Shown here in pieces: positions 51,775-59,295 of a DNA stretch of 64,000 nt. Every line of letters begins with the position of its first letter. Position 1 is the first letter of the stretch. A program made the translations under genes and the position numbers. The DNA is from Streptomyces zagrosensis (GTDB lineage: Bacteria; Actinomycetota; Actinomycetes; Streptomycetales; Streptomycetaceae), in the NCBI RefSeq assembly GCF_014203645.1, contig NZ_JACHJL010000002.1, forward strand, positions 186,001 to 250,000, written 5' to 3'. The notes below the pieces were generated by a model that searched no databases, was not told where the DNA came from, and saw only the letters and a program-made list of their open reading frames with translations.

Positions 51775-54350
51775 TACACTTCCCTTGGATAGAAATCGCC
51801 ATTGGGTGGCACATAGAGAGTACCGTCTTCCACCCGTATGGCGAACATGACTTTTTCGTCGGCATAGTATCTCTGCAAACGCTGCGGCATGTTCGCAGCC
51901 TGAAGGTCCGCCAAGGTACCCTTAGTCTTTAGTACAAATATCCTCCTATCTGCGTCACTTTTAGTGAGCTGCGTAAGGCTCGCTGAGATTTTCTGAAACA
52001 GTTTTTTTGGCTGTGCGATATCCTTGAACTGATACCCGTACGTAGTGCCGTCTGCGGAGCGAGCAAAAACGTCCATGTCGCATGGACGCCCTTCCTTAAG
52101 CCCTTCTTTTACGGAGAAGGAGACCTCATTGACGCCGCTCCCGTTTAGCCGATCGCCTAACTGTAGCTGATCAATAACCCCCGAAAGCATGGACGGTTGG
52201 CTCATGTCGGACACTAGGTCATTCAGCCCCTTACTCCCGTCCAATCTTCCCGAAGCCAGAATCTCTGCCGCTCGTTGGCCTCGTGGATCTGAAGCAAGGT
52301 TACGCAGAGCTTTCTCCAAGTCGTTCGGCTTGGGCTGCGCCCGATTCCCGAATATCTCCCGGATCGCTCTTTCCTCGTCCCCTCCCCGGCTCATAGGGCC
52401 GGTGGGGCCAAAGTCTTCCGGCTCCAGGTGACGTGGAAAGTCAGGGTCCTGAGGCGCGAAGCCCGTTGGCTCCCGCGCGGCATCGTCACCAGCCGAACCC
52501 GGCTCAGCCCCGCCGGCTCCCTCATCCGCCGCCCCCGCCCCAGGCACCTCCCGGCCAGGCCCAGAACCAGGCACCTCCCGACCAGGCCCGGAGTCAGGCA
52601 CATCCCGGCCGGAACCAGGCCCCGGCCCATCGCCTGGTCCGCTCGGTCCGCTCGACCCAGGCGGTCCATCGGGCCCCGAGGGCCCGGAGCCGCCACCAGG
52701 TACGTCGTTGCCCGCGTGTGCCACCGGGCTCAACGGGGTCCGGTCACCGATCGATCCGGGGCGCTGCACGTTACCGTCAACGCGAGCCGCATCGTCGCCG
52801 ACCCGCGCCGCGTCGTCGCCCTGCCGCCCGCCCACCGCGGCAGGCTCGGGCTCCGGGACCCGGGCCGCCGTGTCGGGTGGGCGGCCGGTGGGGGAACCGT
52901 CCGGGACGCGCGCCCCGCTGGGGGCCTCGCCGTCCAGGGCTGCCCGGTCGTTCGCGTTTGGCTCGTGGACCGCCTGCTCACCCTGTTGCTTGACGGTGCC
53001 GTCGGAGTGGCGGATGGTGCCGTCCGGGTCGATGAAGGTGCCATCGGGCATCCGGACGGAGCCTTCGGGTACGTCCAGGCGCGGGACGCCGTTCGGCAGC
53101 TCCACACCCGCCTTGCCGGGCGGTAGTTGGGGCATGTGGGGGCTGGTCGGATCGAAGATCTGGCCGTCCGGCAGGCGGATGGTGCCATCCGGGAGGTCGA
53201 TGCCCCTGACCGTGGTCAGGCCCTTCAGGCTCGCGGTCACATCGCCGATCTTCGGTAGCTTCCCGAAGCCCGCCGCGCCGGCCTTGACGATGTACGCCAT
53301 GGGGTCCACGGCCCTGCCGACCTTGCCAGCCGTCGCGGCGATCTTTCCCGCCGTGCCCGCCTTCGTCGCGGCTCCCACGCCACCCGTCCCCACGGTGGTG
53401 ATGACGTTGAACGCGACGAGGCCCGCAGCCTTGCCTGGGTTCTTACGCCACTCGTCCCAGGCCACCAGGGACTTGCCCACTGCTTTGGTGGTCTTGACGC
53501 TGTCGTCCGCCCACTTCTTGACGGCGCCGTGGGGAAGCGCGTTGTACACGGCGAGCCCGCCGGGAATCGTCAGGATGGTCAGCCCCGTCGCAAGCTGGCC
53601 CAGCCCCTTCCAGGACTGCTTGAACGTGTCCCACCCCTGGAAGCCGACGAGTCCACTGAGCCCTTTGAGCGTTCCCCATACGCCCTCGACGATGAAGCCG
53701 TCCCAAACGAAGCTCTTGGCCCAATGGCCGATCTCCCAGGCGTGGTGCTTTTCCTCGACGACCTTGCCCCAAGGGGCTTCGCCCGCCTTCTTCATGTCCT
53801 CGACGCTGAAGCCGTACATGTTCTTGGCGCCGGACCCGTCGTCTACGAGCCACACCGTGCCGCCGTTGACCAAACTCGTGATCTTGTTGGCGGCGGTGCG
53901 TTCGGCGGCCCAGAACTGAGCCACGGCCGTCGAGACGTCCTGGTGGAGGTCGGCGTTCTTCTCGATCTTGTCGCCGTCGTACTTCCAGTCGTCGTCGTCC
54001 TTGATGTCCTCGACGAAGGCTGCGGCCTCGACCTTGAGGCTCTCCAGCCTCTTCACGATCGGCCGGACCTCGCTCGCGTATCCCTCCAGTGCGGAGGCGA
54101 CCGTGCCCAGGTCGTCCGCAAGCCAGTCGGCAGTGTCCTTGACCGGCTGAGTGGTGGCGAAGAGTTGATCGGCCTCGGGGGCCTGGTAGAACGCCGAAAG
54201 CTTCTGGAACTCCGTATGCGTGTCCGTACCCGTCCCGCGGATCTTGCCCGCATCCCCCCGCAGACCCGTGGCGTTCTGCTCCAACAACTCCAGGTTCCCC
54301 GTGAACGTAGGGATACCCGAAGGATCAATCCGGTCCGGTATGTCACCCAT
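51774..54350 (-). CDS. T7SS-exported polymorphic toxin with nuclease-like C-terminus
   Basis: An 858-residue modular toxin. Residues 1-140 are a helical WXG/PPE-like secretion domain (L-E-L-L-E-Q-N-A-T-G-L). Residues 140-340 are a pre-toxin region with hydrophobic stretches. At about 380-465 come P-D-G-T-type repeats (L-P-D-G-T-I-R-L-P-D-G, M-P-D-G-T-F-I-D-P-D-G-T-I), then a Gly/Pro linker with repeated P-G-R-E-V-P-G-S-G. The C-terminal 200 residues are AT-richer and carry D-M-D-V-F-A near 757 and Y-G-Y-Q-F-K-D near 773, a D-(x)n-Q-x-K pattern like PD-(D/E)xK nucleases. Activity is inferred. Immunity gene follows at once. Confidence 0.82.
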   Translation of the reverse strand: MGDIPDRIDPSGIPTFTGNLELLEQNATGLRGDAGKIRGTGTDTHTEFQKLSAFYQAPEADQLFATTQPVKDTADWLADDLGTVASALEGYASEVRPIVKRLESLKVEAAAFVEDIKDDDDWKYDGDKIEKNADLHQDVSTAVAQFWAAERTAANKITSLVNGGTVWLVDDGSGAKNMYGFSVEDMKKAGEAPWGKVVEEKHHAWEIGHWAKSFVWDGFIVEGVWGTLKGLSGLVGFQGWDTFKQSWKGLGQLATGLTILTIPGGLAVYNALPHGAVKKWADDSVKTTKAVGKSLVAWDEWRKNPGKAAGLVAFNVITTVGTGGVGAATKAGTAGKIAATAGKVGRAVDPMAYIVKAGAAGFGKLPKIGDVTASLKGLTTVRGIDLPDGTIRLPDGQIFDPTSPHMPQLPPGKAGVELPNGVPRLDVPEGSVRMPDGTFIDPDGTIRHSDGTVKQQGEQAVHEPNANDRAALDGEAPSGARVPDGSPTGRPPDTAARVPEPEPAAVGGRQGDDAARVGDDAARVDGNVQRPGSIGDRTPLSPVAHAGNDVPGGGSGPSGPDGPPGSSGPSGPGDGPGPGSGRDVPDSGPGREVPGSGPGREVPGAGAADEGAGGAEPGSAGDDAAREPTGFAPQDPDFPRHLEPEDFGPTGPMSRGGDEERAIREIFGNRAQPKPNDLEKALRNLASDPRGQRAAEILASGRLDGSKGLNDLVSDMSQPSMLSGVIDQLQLGDRLNGSGVNEVSFSVKEGLKEGRPCDMDVFARSADGTTYGYQFKDIAQPKKLFQKISASLTQLTKSDADRRIFVLKTKGTLADLQAANMPQRLQRYYADEKVMFAIRVEDGTLYVPPNGDFYPREV

Positions 54351-54363
54351 TGCGGCCCCCCGC

Positions 54364-54741
54364 CTACTTCTTGTCCCCCTGCGGCTTACCGAAGTCCGGA
54401 TCGGGTTGCTTACGCGCCTCCCGCTGGGTATCGGCAGCCATCTGCAAGTTGCCGTTCATGTACGCGGTCGTCGCATCGCTCGCGCCCTGAATGGACTTGG
54501 CCGCGCGCGCCGCGATGAACCGAAGGTCCTTCTCCGACTGCGCCGCGAATTCCGAGAGCGCCAACCCCACCAGCCCGGCCTCCGGCTTCTCGCCCCCCAT
54601 CGCCAGTGTTCCCGCGTTGGTCGCCGCGCTCTTCACATGCTCGCCGAAGGACTTGGCCTGCCCCTCGATCTCCTTGGCGATCGCGATCGTCGCCTCCAGC
54701 GTCCGCCCGATGTCCGGGGGCCGTAAGTCCCAACCCGTCAC
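54364..54741 (-). CDS. DUF6507-family T7SS companion
   Basis: A 125-residue helical protein starting T-G-W-D-L-R-P-P-D-I, typical of the DUF6507 family seen between WXG100 genes and toxins in Streptomyces. Long amphipathic helices suggest a chaperone or co-secreted partner, like other ESX helical hairpins. GTG at 54741 lies six bases after GGGGAGG; a longer start at 54756 loses the typical W-D opening. Lies 13 bases before the toxin gene. Confidence 0.8.
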   Translation of the reverse strand: MTGWDLRPPDIGRTLEATIAIAKEIEGQAKSFGEHVKSAATNAGTLAMGGEKPEAGLVGLALSEFAAQSEKDLRFIAARAAKSIQGASDATTAYMNGNLQMAADTQREARKQPDPDFGKPQGDKK

Positions 54742-54903
54742 CCGCTGCCTCCCCACCGTCGGCGGCCCCGTGCCCGGTCGGGCCCGTGACCGTCGCTTCC
54801 GTGCATGCCAGCCCCAGTGGGCTCAACCGTTCCCAACGGCCCATCCGCCCGGCGATGTGAGCTCTGCCGAGCCCTGCCTCCGTCCGGGCGCTCGTACCTG
54901 CCC

Positions 54904-55215
54904 TCAGCCGATGCCGTCAACGGCCGACTTGGCGCGGCTCAGGGCCGACTGGGCCGTGCCGTCGTTCTTCTCCAAGGTCGTACGAACGAGGCGGATGATC
55001 TCCCGCACCTCGTTGGCCGAACGGTTCCAACGCTGCTCAGCGACGTGGTACTGATCGGACACGCCATCCGCCTGGAAGTCGGCCATGGCGGCCTTGACCT
55101 GGCGGTCGCGCTCGGTGATGACGGCCTCAAGCCGGGCCACGATGCTGCCCAGGCTGCCCTGCACCTCGCTGGAGGCGCCGCCGTCGTAACTGTTGCGGTC
55201 GGCGTTGGTGCCCAT
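54904..55215 (-). CDS. WXG100-type small secreted protein (second)
   Basis: A 103-residue helical hairpin protein: first helix with L-E-A-V-I-T-E-R-D-R-Q-V-K-A-A-M-A-D-F, then A-E-Q-R-W-N-R-S-A-N-E-V (W-x-x replaced by R-W-N), then a second helix R-E-I-I-R-L-V. This size and layout fit an ESAT-6-like substrate. It pairs with the next-door WXG100 protein, 16 bases upstream. Export via the EccC of this locus is inferred. Confidence 0.85.
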   Translation of the reverse strand: MGTNADRNSYDGGASSEVQGSLGSIVARLEAVITERDRQVKAAMADFQADGVSDQYHVAEQRWNRSANEVREIIRLVRTTLEKNDGTAQSALSRAKSAVDGIG

Positions 55216-55231
55216 GCGTGTTCCCCCTCAG

Positions 55232-55570
55232 TCAGCGCCCGCCGAAGCGGGCCGCGTCGAAGTTGGCGGACGCCATCGACTGGCTCGCGTTGTCAGCCGC
55301 CTCCTGGTCGCCGGAGGTGAAGGCCGCGTCCATGCCTGTCTGTCCGCCCAGGATCTGGGCCAGCGCCGCGTTCAGTCCTGCGGTGACCTCGTCCGAGCGG
55401 GCCTTGAACTGATCGAAGGCCGCCTTGCCCTGGCCGTTGAACTTGCCCTCCAACGGCTGGGCGGCGTCCACCAGTTGCCTGATCAACCCGCCGAGGTCGT
55501 CCGAGGAATAGCGGGACTGACTCGTCAGCGTGGAGAGCGTCTGATTGCCCATATCGAACCTCATGCCCAT
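55232..55570 (-). CDS. WXG100-type small secreted protein (first)
   Basis: A 112-residue helical protein with L-I-R-Q-L-V-D-A-A-Q-P-L, then F-N-G-Q-G-K-A-A-F-D-Q-F (the W-x-G turn replaced by F-N-G) and a Met/Ala-rich C-terminus. It leads the toxin operon. ATG at 55570 lies eight bases after GGGAGGGG; the later in-frame ATG is too far from it. Together with the following gene it would form the usual heterodimer recognised by EccC. Confidence 0.85.
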   Translation of the reverse strand: MGMRFDMGNQTLSTLTSQSRYSSDDLGGLIRQLVDAAQPLEGKFNGQGKAAFDQFKARSDEVTAGLNAALAQILGGQTGMDAAFTSGDQEAADNASQSMASANFDAARFGGR

Positions 55571-56108
55571 TGGTAACCCCTCCCGCGCGGGCCCCGTCCA
55601 CGACATCAGACGCGACCCGTGGATCACACGTCGTATGGACGCGATGACAATGTGCTGATCACAAGTACACAGCGACACCCCGATCCGGTGCAACGTGTAC
55701 CGGACACTGAGACATAACACTTACATTCCACGGCACCAACTGCCGCCGTGCACACGGTTTTTCGGCCACCAGCCGACGCGTCTGCCAGTCGATGCGAGGC
55801 TCCCGCGGCCATGCACGACGCGACGCGTCGAGCCGGCCTCACCCGCCCGGCTGCGCTGTCCCCGCCGCCCGTCACCGAGCCGCCGCGCATACGCCCACTC
55901 CAGCGCCCGGGCCGCCCCCGCCCACCAGCCCTCATGCCGTACGCTCTCTCGGATCGGCCAGGACGAAAACGGCCCGCCCAGAACCGCACCGGATCGTACG
56001 GGTCCGCATTGTCCTCGGGCCTGGAGCGGACCGGACGCCGCCAGCAACCAGGGGCATCCGAACACCTCCATCGATCAGGGACAGGCGCGGCGGGAAGGAG
56101 CGGGGCCG
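55571..56108. other. Divergent promoter region of the toxin operon and blaI pair
   Basis: 538 bases. GTACAC (55665-55670) and GTGTAC (55695-55700) form an inverted pair with a 24-base gap; BlaI/MecI repressors bind TACA/TGTA sites, so these are candidates. No gene recognised in the open frames here. Confidence 0.45.
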
Positions 56109-56633
56109 GTGGGTGACGATGCGCGGGACGCAGGCGGGGGCGGGGCCGGAGCCCGGCCTGGGGCCGGAGCCGAGGCCGGGGCCGGGGCCGGAGACCAGCC
56201 TCCGCCCGCCCGAGGGCGCAGGCGTGGTCAGGGGGAGCTGGAGGCGCTGGTGATGCGGGTGTTGCAGGTGGCCGGGGAGCCGGTGACCGCCGCCCGGGTG
56301 CAGCGGGAGCTCGGCGGCGACCTCGCGTACACCACGGTCGTCACCATCCTGACCCGGCTGCGCGCAAAGCACAGCGTCACCCGCCACCGATCCGGCCGGT
56401 CCTTCCTGTGGGCGCCCGCGGCCGATGAGGCGGGGCTCGCCGCGCAGCGGATGCGGAGCATGTTGGACGGCCACAGCGACCGGGACGCGGTACTCGCCAG
56501 CTTTGTGTCCGGGCTCTCGGACGAAGACGAGCGGCTGGTACGCGAACTACTCCAGGGCGCGCCCACCGACGCGGACGACCCCGGCGTCCCCCCGGAAAAC
56601 ACCGGGCACGCGGGGAACCAACGGGAGCCCTGA
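56109..56633 (+). CDS. BlaI/MecI-family repressor
   Basis: A 174-residue repressor. After a Gly/Ala-rich 38-residue start, a winged helix follows (L-E-A-L-V-M-R-V-L, V-T-A-A-R-V-Q-R-E-L, Y-T-T-V-V-T-I-L-T-R-L), then the BlaI dimerisation helices (R-M-R-S-M-L-D-G-H-S-D-R-D-A-V-L-A-S-F). In staphylococci a membrane metalloprotease cleaves such repressors on antibiotic binding. GTG at 56109 follows AAGGAG. Gene pair with the M56 protease three bases later. Confidence 0.92.
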   Translation: MGDDARDAGGGGAGARPGAGAEAGAGAGDQPPPARGRRRGQGELEALVMRVLQVAGEPVTAARVQRELGGDLAYTTVVTILTRLRAKHSVTRHRSGRSFLWAPAADEAGLAAQRMRSMLDGHSDRDAVLASFVSGLSDEDERLVRELLQGAPTDADDPGVPPENTGHAGNQREP

Positions 56634-56636
56634 CCC

Positions 56637-57650
56637 ATGGGAGTCTTCGTCGTCCTCCCGCTCGTGCTACCGCTGACGGCATGGCCGATATCGCGGCTGG
56701 CCGAGCGGCGCCTGCACCCCCGCACCGCCACCATCGCCCTGACCGCTGTCGGCGCGATCCTCGCCCTGTGCAGCACGCTGTGCCTGGCCCTGCTGGTCGT
56801 CGTCGGCACCGCTCAACTCCCCGGCAACCCGCTGCCGGACGGCTGGGCCGCCCCGGAGGTGCGAGCCGCCGTGCCGTACGACGAGAACGTCGGCATCGCT
56901 GCGATCGGCGCACTGACCCTGGTGGCGACGGCCTGCGGCAGCACGCTGTGGCGCCACTACCGGGTACGCAACGGCGCCTGGCGCGCACTGGACGGGCTGC
57001 CGACCGAGGCGGCGCCGGCGGCAGCGGCAGCCCAAGCAGTCGCAGCGGGGGCGAAACCACAGGCGGGAGCAGCGGCGCCGGTCACCGGGCTCACCGTGTT
57101 GCCGGACCAACAGCCGTACGCGTACGCCCTGCCGGGCCGGTCCGGCCCCGGGCGCATCGTCGTATCGGATGGCATGCTGGCCGGGCTCGCGGCTTCGGAA
57201 CGCCGGGCGCTGCTCGCACACGAGCGGGCCCACCTCGCCGGGCGGCACCACCGCTATCTGCTGGCCTCGCGGCTGACCGCGAGCGCCAACCCGTTTCTGC
57301 GCCCCCTACGGACCGCGGTCGCCTTCAGCGCGGAACGCTGGGCCGACGAGGACGCCGCCCGCCAGGTGGGCAGCCGCCGCGTGGTCGCCACGGCGGTCGG
57401 CAAGGCCGCGCTGCTCTCCGGGCCGGCGCTGGCGCCCAGCATCGCGAGCTTCGCCGCGGCAGGACCGGTGCCGCGCCGCATCGCCGCGCTGCTCGGGCCC
57501 ATGCCATCGGCACGGCTGTGGCCACCCGCCGATGGCTCGCTGTGTGCGGCGGCCCTAATCGCGGCGGCCGGCACCGCGGCCTCGGCCCTGTCCTCGCTCA
57601 ACGCGGCGGTGGCACTGTTCGTGGTACTGACGGCGGCTACGCCGCTGTGA
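56637..57650 (+). CDS. M56-family membrane metalloprotease (BlaR-like)
   Basis: A 337-residue membrane protease with about four membrane helices and the zinc motif H195-E-R-A-H199 in the cytosolic part, followed by G-R-H-H. The M56 family includes BlaR1 and MecR1, but the extracellular penicillin-binding sensor is missing here, as in many Streptomyces members. It likely cleaves the BlaI-like repressor encoded just upstream. Signal unknown. Confidence 0.92.
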   Translation: MGVFVVLPLVLPLTAWPISRLAERRLHPRTATIALTAVGAILALCSTLCLALLVVVGTAQLPGNPLPDGWAAPEVRAAVPYDENVGIAAIGALTLVATACGSTLWRHYRVRNGAWRALDGLPTEAAPAAAAAQAVAAGAKPQAGAAAPVTGLTVLPDQQPYAYALPGRSGPGRIVVSDGMLAGLAASERRALLAHERAHLAGRHHRYLLASRLTASANPFLRPLRTAVAFSAERWADEDAARQVGSRRVVATAVGKAALLSGPALAPSIASFAAAGPVPRRIAALLGPMPSARLWPPADGSLCAAALIAAAGTAASALSSLNAAVALFVVLTAATPL

Positions 57651-57713
57651 CGGGCCCCTACCGAACGCGGTGACCGCGGACCGCCGGGGGCGCGGCGGCC
57701 CGCGGCGCGCAGG

Positions 57714-57749
57714 AGGGCTGCCCGGCCAGGGGCGGGTCCGGGCAGCCCT
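57714..57749. terminator. Bidirectional terminator hairpin
   Basis: AGGGCTGCCCGG at 57714-57725 pairs perfectly with CCGGGCAGCCCT at 57738-57749. It sits between the convergent M56 and TerD genes. Confidence 0.9.
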
Positions 57750-57764
57750 GGTGGGTGGGTCGGG

Positions 57765-58340
57765 TCAGACGCTGACGCCGAAGTCGCTGGCGATGCCGGC
57801 CAGGCCGGACGCGTACCCCTGGCCAACAGCGCGGAACTTCCACTCGGTGCCGTGCCGGTACAGCTCGCCGAAGACCATCGCGGTCTCGGTCGATGCGTCC
57901 TCGCTCAGGTCATAGCGGGCGAGCTCGACGTTGTCGGCCTGGTTGACCACGCGGATGAAGGCGTTACGCACCTGACCGAAGCTCTGGCCACGGGACTCGG
58001 CGTCGTGGATGGAGACCGGGAAGGCGATCTTGGTGATGTCGGCAGGCACGGCGGCCAGGTTCACCTTGACGGCTTCGTCGTCTCCTTCACCTTCACCGGT
58101 GAGGTTGTCGCCGGTGTGCTCGACCGAACCGTCCGGGCTGGTGAGGTTGTTGTAAAAGACGAAGTGCTGGTCCGATGCGACCTTGCCCGAGTCGTTGCAC
58201 AGCAGGGCGCTGGCGTCGAGGTCGTAGTCGGTACCGGTCGTCGTCCGCACGTCCCACCCAAGCCCGACGATCACCGCGGTCAGCCCCGGCGCCTCCTTGC
58301 TCAACGAAACGTTGCCACCCTTGGACAGCGAAACTCCCAC
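57765..58340 (-). CDS. TerD-family stress protein
   Basis: A 191-residue calcium-binding beta-sandwich protein of the TerD family (tellurite resistance and phage-tolerance associated). [14 protein letters not shown] starts it; [28 protein letters not shown] and [13 protein letters not shown] are the calcium-site regions. Full length. Single gene; other ter genes are not in the window. Confidence 0.95.
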   Translation of the reverse strand: MGVSLSKGGNVSLSKEAPGLTAVIVGLGWDVRTTTGTDYDLDASALLCNDSGKVASDQHFVFYNNLTSPDGSVEHTGDNLTGEGEGDDEAVKVNLAAVPADITKIAFPVSIHDAESRGQSFGQVRNAFIRVVNQADNVELARYDLSEDASTETAMVFGELYRHGTEWKFRAVGQGYASGLAGIASDFGVSV

Positions 58341-58461
58341 GATGCTTCCTTTCCCCTGCGTTCGCCCTCGTTGATTGCCCTGTCAAAACTACAGCACTGT
58401 AGAAATTCGCTGCTGGGGTGGTTCGGCGGAGGGCGCGTATGTGTCGATGCAGGCCATCGTG

Positions 58462-58737
58462 CCGGTCCCCACACGGGCGAGGGAAGCCCTGGCACGCCTC
58501 GGAGGCCGCTGCGGTGCGTGTGGTGTGCTCCCCGCGTGAGCGGGGGCTGGGGCCTAACTGGGGCCGTCGGCTGCTGCTGACGTACGGTTGGTACCCGCGC
58601 GTGCGGGGGTGGCCCTCCGAAGGAAGTCAACGCGAATGCTCGGCACCAGTGGTCCCCGCGCATGCGGGGGTGGCCCCTGGGATACCTACGTCCTCAAGAA
58701 ACCTGGACCGTGCTCCCCGCCCCCTGCGGGGTTGAAG
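58462..58737 (+). CRISPR. Short degenerate type I-E CRISPR array
   Basis: Five 28-base repeat-like units at 58462, 58525, 58588, 58649 and 58710, with 61 or 63 bases between starts, so spacers are 33-35 bases. Best copy begins GTGGTCCCCGCGCATGCGGG (58649), matching the actinobacterial type I-E family. The first and last copies differ at many positions. Cas genes of type I-E start about 560 bases downstream. Confidence 0.75.
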
Positions 58738-58740
58738 GTT

Positions 58741-58774
58741 AGGTACTCCACCGCGATTGCACGCGATGGAGTAC
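58741..58774. promoter_or_regulatory. Large inverted repeat just after the CRISPR array
   Basis: GGTACTCCACCGCG pairs with CGCGATGGAGTACC across a six-base loop with one mismatch. It directly borders the last CRISPR repeat, so it may be an array terminator, leader element or operator for the cas genes. Confidence 0.6.
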
Positions 58775-58938
58775 CTGGCAGGAAATCTTCTCTACTCTCC
58801 ATACTGGGATACCTAAGACCCTAACTGAGGTACACAAGAGAAGGCGTCGGCCCCTAACCTCCCTGTGTTGTACGTTAGTTGGCGTCACGCAAGGGTCGTC
58901 GCGACCCCGGCGAGCAGCCCTCGCGCGTACGCAAAAAA

Positions 58939-58987
58939 GCCGAGCCCCTTGATGCTTCATCGCGCCAACGAAGAAGCGGGGCCCGGC
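58939..58987 (-). terminator. Terminator-type hairpin with T-run on the minus strand
   Basis: GCCGAGCCCC pairs with GGGGCCCGGC (one mismatch), with an inner GCTTCATCG / CGAAGAAGC pair. The minus strand ends in six Ts. It would stop minus-strand transcripts, or act as a leader structure for cas genes on the plus strand. Confidence 0.6.
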
Positions 58988-59029
58988 CCGTTCCCCCCAG
59001 TCCGACATGAACAGAAAGGGAACCCCTAC

Positions 59030-59221
59030 ATGTTAGGCAGTCCGTCAAACCCGGGCCAGCCCAGCGATCCTCCCGTAACCCAACTCGACCTCTTGCTGGT
59101 CCTCATCGCCGCAGCGCCGTCCGCCCCTTCGCCACTTACTCCGTGGCTGTGGCACGGCGCTGTTGTCGTCTCGGTGTGGGCGATAGTCACGCAGGCCAGG
59201 CCGCACGGGCGTGACACCTGA
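59030..59221 (+). CDS. Possible small membrane peptide upstream of cas3
   Basis: A 63-codon frame starting ATG at 59030, nine bases after GAAAGGG. It is Pro/Ser-rich, with one or two hydrophobic stretches (L-D-L-L-L-V-L-I-A-A-A, then L-W-H-G-A-V-V-V-S-V-W-A-I-V). No family recognised. The good ribosome site and position 75 bases before the cas fusion argue for a gene; its shortness argues caution. Confidence 0.4.
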   Translation: MLGSPSNPGQPSDPPVTQLDLLLVLIAAAPSAPSPLTPWLWHGAVVVSVWAIVTQARPHGRDT

Positions 59222-59295
59222 TCGACCGCCTGAACCCCGGCCGTAGACCGCCTCGCTTCGTCATTCGACGCACCGCTCCTCCAGGGAGTTGAGCC

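Noticed and set aside
58341..58461. More CRISPR repeats to the left of 58462
   Set aside because: No CCCC-N-GGGG core occurs at the expected 61-63 base spacing further left.
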